From Neomegalonema sp. (GTDB lineage: Bacteria > Pseudomonadota > Alphaproteobacteria > Rhodobacterales > Rhodobacteraceae), in NCBI RefSeq assembly GCF_028688855.1, contig NZ_JAQTXI010000009.1, positions 1 through 64,000 on the forward strand: a stretch of 64,000 bases of DNA. Direction: 5' to 3'. Below the pieces are notes generated by a model, which was not told the origin of the DNA, did no database searches, and saw only the letters and a program-made list of their open reading frames with translations. Both the position numbers and the translations under genes were made by a program. Each line of letters opens with the position of its first letter. Within the stretch, counting starts at the first letter, position 1. Positions 27,618 to 35,938 of this stretch are shown in pieces.

Positions 27618-28331
27618 ATGCGCACCTCTCTTCTGCTTCGCCGTTTGCTGGCCGGCGCGATCCTGACGCTCGGCGCGGTTCAGGCGCAAGCCCAGACCGC
27701 CTACATCGTCAGCGCCGGTCTGCCGACCATCCGCGGCGGCGATCCGTCGATCTACAAGCCCATCGACCTGACGTCCACCGGTTCGCTCGACCTGTCCTCC
27801 CTCGACCGCCGCGCGCCCTCGGGCGACGGGTCTTACCGGCCCATCGTCCCGGCCTCCTCGACGCCGCAGATGGCGGGCGATCTGCGCGGGCCCTGGGGCG
27901 TCTCCTCGAACCGCTTCGCCACGGACCTCAGCCTGGCGGTCTTCCAGGAGGCCAACGTCGAGCGCCGCAAGCGGGGCCTGCGGCCCCTGACGCCCGACTT
28001 CGCTCTGGCCAAGGCCGCCGGCGCCCACGCCGCCGACATGATCTCGGGCGATTTCTTCGGCCATTTCGCCCCCGACGGCCGCGCCCTCAAGGAGCGCCTC
28101 CAGCAGAACGCCGTCCCCTCCTACGAGGAGGTCGCCGAGAATCTCTGGGAGGCTCAGGGCCGCATCAACTGGACCATTCCCGACAATCAGCGCCGCGCGA
28201 TCCAGGATTGGCTCAACAGCGACAAGGGCCATCGCGAGGCCCTGCTCGACGCCAATCTCTTCACGGCGGGCGTGGGCGTGGCCATCCGCGACGGACGCAT
28301 CGCCGTGGCCATGATGCTCGCGCGCCCCTGA
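27618..28331 (+). CDS. CAP domain (SCP/PR1-like) secreted protein
   Basis: The 237-residue product has a signal peptide (RLLAGAILTLGAVQAQAQ). A Ser/Pro-rich region of about 70 residues precedes a C-terminal CAP domain: FQEANVERRKRGLRPLTPDFALAKAAG, then HAADMISGDFFGHFAPDGR, EEVAENLWEA, and a C-terminal WLNSDKGHREALLD followed by GVGVAIRDG. The His, Glu and His positions of the CAP cavity are present. Bacterial CAP proteins are extracytoplasmic with poorly known functions. A perfect 12-bp terminator stem follows, shared with convergent purA. Confidence 0.87.
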   Translation: MRTSLLLRRLLAGAILTLGAVQAQAQTAYIVSAGLPTIRGGDPSIYKPIDLTSTGSLDLSSLDRRAPSGDGSYRPIVPASSTPQMAGDLRGPWGVSSNRFATDLSLAVFQEANVERRKRGLRPLTPDFALAKAAGAHAADMISGDFFGHFAPDGRALKERLQQNAVPSYEEVAENLWEAQGRINWTIPDNQRRAIQDWLNSDKGHREALLDANLFTAGVGVAIRDGRIAVAMMLARP

Positions 28332-28357
28332 GGCCGCCGCCCGGTCCTCGAACAGGG

Positions 28358-28395
28358 ACGCCGCGCGGAGCCCTCCGCGCGGCGTCTTCGTCGTT

Positions 28396-28396
<1 letters not shown>
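28358..28396. terminator. Intrinsic terminator between CAP gene and purA
   Basis: Perfect 12-bp stem ACGCCGCGCGGA (28358-28369) / TCCGCGCGGCGT (28374-28385) with a GCCC loop. It is followed by CTTCGTCGTTT on the plus strand. Confidence 0.75.
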
Positions 28397-29700
<1,304 letters not shown>

Positions 29701-29899
29701 GCGTCGTCCCTTTCCTGAGGAGTTTTTGCGCCGGAGTCATATCGGGCTTCCTCGCAAAGGCGAAGGATATTTCGCGGCGAGCCGCGGAACGGCGACGTTC
29801 GGTCCCAGCTTGCGCGGGAAAAGCGCAGGTCGCGGGAGTTCGCGCTTGCCAAGCCGCGCGCGGCCCTCTTCCATGGCGGGCGGCAAGCGGGGAGGGGAC

Positions 29900-31420
29900 A
29901 TGCTCGCGAGGATCCTGACGACGGCCTTCCGGGGAATCGAGGCTCAGGCGGTGGAGGCGCAATGTCAGCTCTCCGCGGGGTTGCCCGCCTTCAATCTGGT
30001 GGGGCTGGCCGACAAGGCCGTGGCCGAATCGAAGGAGCGCGTGCGTGCGGCTCTGACGTCGCTCGGGATCGGGCTTCCTGCGAAGCGGATCACGGTGAAC
30101 CTCGCCCCCGCCGATCTCCCGAAGGAGGGCTCGCATTACGACCTGCCCATCGCTCTGGCGCTGCTCGGCGCCATGGAGGCCGCGCCTGCGGAGCGGCTCG
30201 CGGAATGGCTGGCCATGGGGGAGCTGTCTCTGGATGGCGCCCTGAATCCGGTTCCGGGGGTGCTGCCCGCCGCGCTTCTGGCCGCCGAAAGGGGCAGGGG
30301 GATGATCTGTCCGGCCGCCTGCGCCTCCGAAGCGGCCTGGGTGGGCGCGACGAAGGTCCTCGGGGCGCAGAGCCTTTTGAGCCTGCTGAACCATTTCAAC
30401 GGAAGGACGCGGATCGCTCCGGCGAAGCCGGGCGGCGCGGCGGCGCCTGAGGCGGAGTCCGCGGCCCTCCCCGACCTGCGCGAGGTGCGCGGGCAGGAGG
30501 GCGCGAAACGCGCTCTGGAGGTCGCGGCGGCGGGCGGCCACAATCTCCTGATGATGGGGCCTCCGGGGGCGGGGAAATCCATGCTGGCGGCGCGGGCGCC
30601 GGGCCTTCTGCCGCCGCTGGAGCCTCGGGAGGCGCTGGAGGTCAGTCTGATCCATTCCGTGGCGGGGCTGCTCAAGGAGGGGCGCGTCTCGATGCGGCGG
30701 CCCTTCCGCGCGCCGCATCACTCGGCGAGCATGGCGGCTCTGGTGGGGGGCGGGCGTCGGGCGGGGCCGGGAGAGGCCAGCCTCGCGCATCGCGGCGTGC
30801 TGTTCCTCGACGAGACGCCGGAGTTCCAGCCGCAGGTGCTGGAGGCCCTGCGCCAGCCTCTGGAGACCGGGGAGATCCTCGTCTCGCGGGCCGAGGCCCA
30901 TGTGCGTTATCCGGCGCGGTTCCAGCTCATCGCGGCGATGAATCCCTGTCGCTGCGGCTATCTGACCGATCCGACGCGGGCCTGTTCACGGGCTCCGCGC
31001 TGCGGCATGGCCTATCAGGAGCGGCTGTCGGGGCCCTTCCTCGACCGCATCGACCTTCAGATCGAGGTTCCGGCCTTGCCCTTGTCGGATCTGGCGGCGC
31101 CTCCGCCGAAGGAGGGCTCGCGCGAGGCGGCGGCCCGCGTGGCCAGGGCCCGGCGGATCCAGGCGGCGCGTCATCAGGCTCTGGGGCTCGGGGCGCGGCT
31201 CAACGCGGAGGTGGGCGCGGAGGCTCTGGAGGAGGCCATGGAGCCCGCCGCGAGGACTCTGGCGCTGAAGGCCGCCGAGGCCCTGAGGCTCTCGGCGCGC
31301 GGACATCTGCGCCTGCTCCGTCTGGCGCGGACTCTGGCGGATCTGGAGGAAAGCGAGAGCCTCCGCCCCGGCCATGTGGCCGAGGCGGCGAGCTTCCGCA
31401 GGACCCCCCTGCAGGGTTAG
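29900..31420 (+). CDS. comM: YifB/ComM family Mg-chelatase-like AAA+ ATPase
   Basis: The 506-residue product is a ComM-type hexameric helicase that promotes branch migration when transforming DNA recombines. Domains in order: the ChlI-like N-terminal part (AFNLVGLADKAVAESKERVRAAL, residues about 25-50); the Mg-chelatase AAA core with Walker A MGPPGAGKSMLA, HHSASMAALVGGG, LFLDETPEF (Walker B) and a Cys-containing NPCRCGY; and the C-terminal helical domain with LSARGHLRLLRLARTLADLE. The ATG at 29900 is preceded by GGAGGGG and begins MLARILT, as in homologues. Its stop overlaps the convergent aminopeptidase stop by 4 bp. With comEC in the same window it supports, but does not prove, natural competence. 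Confidence 0.93.
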   Translation: MLARILTTAFRGIEAQAVEAQCQLSAGLPAFNLVGLADKAVAESKERVRAALTSLGIGLPAKRITVNLAPADLPKEGSHYDLPIALALLGAMEAAPAERLAEWLAMGELSLDGALNPVPGVLPAALLAAERGRGMICPAACASEAAWVGATKVLGAQSLLSLLNHFNGRTRIAPAKPGGAAAPEAESAALPDLREVRGQEGAKRALEVAAAGGHNLLMMGPPGAGKSMLAARAPGLLPPLEPREALEVSLIHSVAGLLKEGRVSMRRPFRAPHHSASMAALVGGGRRAGPGEASLAHRGVLFLDETPEFQPQVLEALRQPLETGEILVSRAEAHVRYPARFQLIAAMNPCRCGYLTDPTRACSRAPRCGMAYQERLSGPFLDRIDLQIEVPALPLSDLAAPPPKEGSREAAARVARARRIQAARHQALGLGARLNAEVGAEALEEAMEPAARTLALKAAEALRLSARGHLRLLRLARTLADLEESESLRPGHVAEAASFRRTPLQG

Positions 31421-32658
31421 GCCCATTCGCCCTTGCGGAAGACGGGCGTGGCGGCGCCCTTCTCGTCGAGGCCGTCGATGTCGATTTCGCCCGAACCGAT
31501 CATCCAGTCCACATGGATCAGGCTGGAGTTGCCGCCCTGGGCCGCGATCTGCTCCTCGCTGAGGGAGGCGCCGCCGACGAAGCATTCGGAATAGCATTGC
31601 CCGAGCGCGATGTGGCAGGCGGCGTTCTCGTCGAAAAGCGTGTTGTAGAACAGCAGCCCGCTGGCCGAGATCGGCGAGCCATGGGGCACCAGCGCCACCT
31701 CGCCGAGACGGCGCGCGCCTTCGTCGGTGTCGATGAGCTTCTGAAGCACGGCCTCGCCTCTGGCGGCGTGGGCCTCGACGATGCGGCCTTCCCTGAAGGT
31801 CACGCGGATGCCGTCCAGCAGGGCGCCCTGATGCGAGAGCGGCTTGGTCGAGCTGACATGGCCCTCCACGCGCAGCTTATGGGGCGTGGTGAAGACCTCT
31901 TCGGTCGGGATGTTGGGATTGCAGACGACGCCGTTGCGGGCGGAATTGGCGCCGCCATGCCATTCATGGCCGTCGGCGAGCCCCACCGTCAGATCCGTGC
32001 CCGGCCCCCGGAAGCGCAAGGCCGAGAAGCGCTTCCCGTTCAGCCAGGCCGAGCGGGTCTTGAGCGCCGCGTTATGCGCCGCCCAGGCCGCCACCGGATC
32101 GGGACCATCCACACGCGAGGCCGCGAAGATCGCCTCCGCGAGACGGCGCACGGCTTCGTCCTCGGGCAGATCGGGGAAGACGCGCTTCGCCCAGGTCGCG
32201 CCCGGCCAGGCGGCGATGCTCCAGTTGATCCTGAAATTGCTGATATGCTCCAGAGCGGGCTTGTAGGCCCTGGAGGTGGCGCGATTGGCCCGGCTCACCT
32301 TGTCGGGGTCCTGCTCGGCGAGCAGCATGGGGTCGTCGCCGACCAGAGCCAGACGCGCCGTCCCCTCCGAGAAGGCTTCCGCCACGCCCTTGTAGAGCCA
32401 GCCCGGCGCGCGGTCGAAGCTCTGGTCCTGGCCATGGACGAAGCGCGCGAGGGTCAGCTTCTCGTCGCCGTAGAGCGGCGTGACCAGCCCCGCGCCCGCC
32501 TTGTAGGCCTCCTCGACGACCAGCCGCACGAGGGGCGCCGCCGAAATCGGGGCGGTGAGGAAAAGATCCTGTCCGGGCTTCAGGCCGAGCCCCACCTTGA
32601 CGATGGTTTCGGCCAGACGGGCGAGCTTCACGGGATCGACAGGCGAGACTTGAGACAT
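31417..32658 (-). CDS. Aminopeptidase, M29 family
   Basis: This is a cobalt/zinc-type aminopeptidase (AmpS/AmpT, thermophilic aminopeptidase family) that trims N-terminal residues from peptides in the cytoplasm. The 413-residue product shows the N-terminal KVGLGLKPGQDLFL segment, the central NPNIPTEEVFTTPHK (a metal-ligand Glu region), and the C-terminal HIALGQCYSECF and LIHVDWMIGS segments. The ATG at 32658 was selected because family members start a few residues before LARLAETIV; upstream in-frame codons overlap the divergent gene's promoter region. No signal peptide is visible. It is convergent with comM and divergent from the M14 peptidase gene. Confidence 0.9.
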   Translation of the reverse strand: MSQVSPVDPVKLARLAETIVKVGLGLKPGQDLFLTAPISAAPLVRLVVEEAYKAGAGLVTPLYGDEKLTLARFVHGQDQSFDRAPGWLYKGVAEAFSEGTARLALVGDDPMLLAEQDPDKVSRANRATSRAYKPALEHISNFRINWSIAAWPGATWAKRVFPDLPEDEAVRRLAEAIFAASRVDGPDPVAAWAAHNAALKTRSAWLNGKRFSALRFRGPGTDLTVGLADGHEWHGGANSARNGVVCNPNIPTEEVFTTPHKLRVEGHVSSTKPLSHQGALLDGIRVTFREGRIVEAHAARGEAVLQKLIDTDEGARRLGEVALVPHGSPISASGLLFYNTLFDENAACHIALGQCYSECFVGGASLSEEQIAAQGGNSSLIHVDWMIGSGEIDIDGLDEKGAATPVFRKGEWA

Positions 32659-32740
32659 CGGGGGGACTCTGAACAAATGCCGGGAGGTCCAAGCTAGACC
32701 CCGCCCCGCGCCAAGGTCAACGCCGGGGCGCCATAGAGCC

Positions 32741-34426
32741 ATGAGAACGCCTGTGATCCTCTCCGCCAGCTTCCCCCGGACTCTCGAGATTCTGGCGCGC
32801 CGCTTGCGCGATGCGGCGGCCCCCGTCGAAATCTGGAGCTTCGACGGCCCGCAGGCGCGTCGGGATCATGAGGCGCGGCTCGGGGCCCGGGGCGTCGAGG
32901 CCAGGATCCGCAGCGCTTACAAGCCTCTGCTCCACGCCTTCCTCGAAGAGATCCCGACCGAAGGCCTGATCCGCGCGGAGATCCTGCATCCGGTCCATCC
33001 TGCGGCGACGAGGCGGCGTTTCCAGCTGGAGGCCTATCCTCTGGCGGGGTTGTTTCCTGAAACAGAGTTCGCCTTCCTCCCCGCGCCCTCCGGCGAAGAC
33101 CTGACCTATCGGCTCCGGCTCTTCCGGCGCGACGGCCCGGAGCAGGAGATGGAGGTCTTCGCGCCCAACCGCCTCCATCCTGATCCGACGGGGGCTTTGG
33201 TCCTCTCGCCGACGGGCTGGCTGAAGATCGGCGCCGGAGATCCCGGCGAAAGGATCGAAACCGAGCTTGAGGCGCTCTTCGCGGCGGCCTTGAGGGCGGT
33301 CCCAAAGGCGGGCTTCGAGGAGCTGCGTCTCAGCGCCCGGATTCCCATGCCCGACCAGCCTCTGGGCTTCGGCGAGGAGGTCGTCAGCCTTCAGGAGGCG
33401 CTGCATGAAGACCTCTACTTCTCCCTTCTGGAGCTTCTGGGCGAGCGCCCCGGCCAGATCGTCCCGGAGGTGGGCCTCGGGCCTCCCGAAGCGGCGCGCC
33501 TGACCATCGAGGCGCGGCCTCTCGACGCCAACGACCCCCAGAGCGCCGCCAGGGACTCCGCGCCCCTCGCCGGGCTTCAGGCGCCGCCCTCGCCGGAGCG
33601 CGTCGCGCGGGAGCTGGCGGCTCTGGGCGGCGTCTCCTTCGAGGCCCGCAGCCGCGCAGGGCGCGTCCTGCGCGGGGTTCATCTCCAGGGCTCGGACGCG
33701 CCCATGCTGCTGACCGCCGGGCAGCACGCCAACGAGACCACCGGAATCGTGGGGGCTCTGCGGGCGGCGCGGGAGATCGCGGCGCGTCCGGGGGCGCATC
33801 TGGCCGTGACGCCTCTGGACAATCCCGACGGCTACGCCCTGCATCGACGGCTCACGCGGGAGAATCCGCGCCACATGCATCATGCGGCGCGCTTCACCGC
33901 CTGGGGCGAGGATCTGGAGCGCGGCCCGCCCGAGGCCGAAGCCGCCATCCGGAGCGCCGCCCTGAAGCTCTGTCCGGCGCGTCTGCATGTGAATCTGCAT
34001 GGCTATCCGGCCCATGAATGGACGCGGCCTTTCAGCGGCTATCTCCCGCGCGGCTACGAGACCTGGACCTTGCCGAAAGGGTTCTTCCTGATCCTGCGCC
34101 ACAAGCCGGGCTCGACCGCCTTCGCCGAGGCGCTGCTGACGCGCATCGCGCGGGATCTGGCGGAGGCGCCCGGCCTGCTCGACTTCACCCGCGCTCAGAT
34201 GCGCCTCGCCGAGGCCCATGCGGGGCCGCTCGGCTTCCGGCTGGTCGAGGGCTTTCCCTGTCTGGTCTCCGTCCGGTCCGATCTGCGGACGGAGGTGGAG
34301 CTCGTCACGGAATATCCCGACGAGACGATCCTCGGGCCCGCCTTCGTCCGGGGCCACGAGGCCCAGACCCGCGCCGCCCTCGCCGCCTATGAGGCCTTGC
34401 AGGTTCTGGCGGGCTCCGAGGCCTGA
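32741..34426 (+). CDS. M14 family zinc peptidase-like protein with a large N-terminal domain
   Basis: The 561-residue product has an N-terminal region of about 290 residues that I do not recognise, then a carboxypeptidase-type domain. Zinc ligands visible are H329-x-x-E332 (in TAGQHANETTG) and His420 (NLHGYPAHEW). A TPLDNPDGYALHRRLT segment lies between them, as in M14 enzymes. The general-base Glu is probably in the later EVELVTEYP segment. No signal peptide is present, so it is cytoplasmic. Substrate unknown; the succinylglutamate-desuccinylase/DUF2817 branch is possible. Its last 40 bases overlap the 3' end of the convergent cytosine methyltransferase gene. Confidence 0.8.
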   Translation: MRTPVILSASFPRTLEILARRLRDAAAPVEIWSFDGPQARRDHEARLGARGVEARIRSAYKPLLHAFLEEIPTEGLIRAEILHPVHPAATRRRFQLEAYPLAGLFPETEFAFLPAPSGEDLTYRLRLFRRDGPEQEMEVFAPNRLHPDPTGALVLSPTGWLKIGAGDPGERIETELEALFAAALRAVPKAGFEELRLSARIPMPDQPLGFGEEVVSLQEALHEDLYFSLLELLGERPGQIVPEVGLGPPEAARLTIEARPLDANDPQSAARDSAPLAGLQAPPSPERVARELAALGGVSFEARSRAGRVLRGVHLQGSDAPMLLTAGQHANETTGIVGALRAAREIAARPGAHLAVTPLDNPDGYALHRRLTRENPRHMHHAARFTAWGEDLERGPPEAEAAIRSAALKLCPARLHVNLHGYPAHEWTRPFSGYLPRGYETWTLPKGFFLILRHKPGSTAFAEALLTRIARDLAEAPGLLDFTRAQMRLAEAHAGPLGFRLVEGFPCLVSVRSDLRTEVELVTEYPDETILGPAFVRGHEAQTRAALAAYEALQVLAGSEA

Positions 34427-35547
34427 GCGGCGGCGAGCAGCGGCTCGAAGAGATGCCGCGCCAGATGCCGCACCACCGGCGCGGCCACGCCGTCTCCGGT
34501 CAGATGATAGGCCGCGCCCTGGGTCGGGGGCAGCCGATAGGCGTCGTCCAGGCCCATGAGCCGCGCCGTCTCCCTCGGCGAGAGCAGCCGCGAGCGCAGG
34601 CTTTCGCCCTCGACCACGAGGATCGTCTGTCGGCTGGAGCCTCCGGCGGGCGTGCGCAGACATCCGGCCAGCCCGTCGAAGCGGATTTCGGCGCGCTGGA
34701 TCTTGCCGCCGGTCCCTGGATCGCGGCGGGTGCGCTTGTAGAGCGTCCCGACCCTCCGCAGGCCCTCCGCCTGAGCCGCCGCGACCTTGGCCCGATGGGG
34801 CTCGGCCATCATGGCGAGGAGCTTTCCGGTCTCCTCCGGGGAATCCCAGGGGAGGCCCGGCGCCTCCTCGATCAGATCCGCCAGGACGAGGCTCCGCGTC
34901 GGCGGCGGCGGCGGACGCCACCAGAGCAGCTTGCGCCGCGTCTGGAGCGGCAGGGCGGCGGCGGCGCGCCTCAGGGCGGGGGTGTGGAAGGGCGCCTGAG
35001 GCCCCGCCCCGAGCAGCGCCTCGGGAATGTGGATCTCCTCGCGCGCGCCGATGAGGAAGAGCCTCGGCCGCGACTGGGGGAGGAACAAGGCCGCGTCCAT
35101 CGCCAGAGCCCCGAAGCGGTATCCGCCCTGGGCGAGGGCTCCGCAGAGCGCGGCGAAATCCGCGCCGCCATGAGAGCCGAGCGTCCCGAGGACGTTCTCC
35201 AGCGCCACGATGCGCGGCCCTCTGCCCTCGGCCCCGAGCGCCTCGATCAGCCGCCAGAAGGGATGGAAGCTGCCCGAGCGCGCGCCCTTGAGGCCTCCGC
35301 CTGCGCCCGCGACCGACAGATCCTGACAGGGAAAGGAGGCCCAGGCCAGATCGGCCCGCCCCGGCGCCTCCTGCGGCGTGAGGGCGGCCACGTCGCCGAG
35401 CCGGAATTCTCCGCCCTCGCCCCAGTTCTCGCGATAGGAGGCGGCCTTGCGCGGATCGAAGTCGTTGGCGAGCAGACAGCGCCAGCCCGGCCCGAGCCCC
35501 GCCCGCGCCATGCCTCCGCCTGCGAAGAATTCGTAGAAATCCGCCAT
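34387..35547 (-). CDS. Orphan DNA (cytosine-5) methyltransferase
   Basis: This enzyme methylates cytosine C5 in DNA. The 386-residue product contains motif I (YEFFAGGGMARAGLG), motif IV with the catalytic Cys (ASFPCQDLSVAGAG), motif VI (ALENVLGTLGSHGG), motif VIII (LPQSRPRLFLIGAR) and motifs IX-X at the C-terminus (RLLSPRETARLMGLDD and a final GDGVAAPVV). No restriction endonuclease gene lies next to it; neighbours are an M14 peptidase and a TonB receptor. Similar solitary methylases are common in Rhodobacterales-type genomes. Recognition sequence unknown. It overlaps the convergent peptidase gene by 40 bp at the 3' end. Confidence 0.9.
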   Translation of the reverse strand: MADFYEFFAGGGMARAGLGPGWRCLLANDFDPRKAASYRENWGEGGEFRLGDVAALTPQEAPGRADLAWASFPCQDLSVAGAGGGLKGARSGSFHPFWRLIEALGAEGRGPRIVALENVLGTLGSHGGADFAALCGALAQGGYRFGALAMDAALFLPQSRPRLFLIGAREEIHIPEALLGAGPQAPFHTPALRRAAAALPLQTRRKLLWWRPPPPPTRSLVLADLIEEAPGLPWDSPEETGKLLAMMAEPHRAKVAAAQAEGLRRVGTLYKRTRRDPGTGGKIQRAEIRFDGLAGCLRTPAGGSSRQTILVVEGESLRSRLLSPRETARLMGLDDAYRLPPTQGAAYHLTGDGVAAPVVRHLARHLFEPLLAAAQASEPARTCKAS

Positions 35548-35938
35548 GGGCTCCGTTCCGCTCCGGTCCGGGGGCTCCGGGTTCGGGGCTCCGATCTGGG
35601 GCGCGGATCATGGCGCGGGCGGAGGCGGCTGTCCATGGCTGCGTCTTTCGCGCCGCAACCCGGCCCGAGGCGGCGGGCTCTTGCGAAGACATCTTGACAG
35701 AATGAGTCGGAAATTGAAATCAGGGGGCGAGCGACGGCGTGCGGCGTTCGGGGGAGCGCCTTCCGCACAGGAAGGACGCCTCAGGGGAACGGCGTCGCGC
35801 GCAAGGCTCCGGATGCGAGTCCGGACCACGCCGCCATGTCAGCCAGAGCCGAACGGCGCGCCTGGAAGCCAGGCCCCGCTCCCGACTCAAGCCAGCGATG
35901 AAAACGACGGCTTGACAGCCTTTCGGGAGATTTTGGCG
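35548..35938. other. Non-coding gap between cytosine methyltransferase and TonB receptor genes
   Basis: These 391 bp contain no gene I can support and must hold the divergent promoters. The best promoter-like element is TTGACA at 35694-35699 with a weak AAATCA 17 bases downstream. That hexamer would give a long leader (over 200 bp) for the receptor gene. I see no convincing Fur or Irr box. Confidence 0.45.

Noticed and set aside
27472..27666. Small plus-strand gene between rlmJ and the CAP-domain gene
   Set aside because: It overlaps the CAP gene's start in another frame, lacks a ribosome site and has no family resemblance.
32717..35692. Long minus-strand open frame across the M14 gene and the cytosine methyltransferase
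   Set aside because: The true frames are the M14 peptidase on the plus strand and the methyltransferase in another minus frame, each with catalytic motifs.
35700..35725. Possible Fur/Irr iron box upstream of the TonB receptor
   Set aside because: The AT-rich stretch does not match a consensus well enough on either strand to support a call.
35912..35917. TTGACA hexamer as promoter of the TonB receptor
   Set aside because: It lies 22 bp before the start codon, so a -10 box would fall in or next to the coding region.
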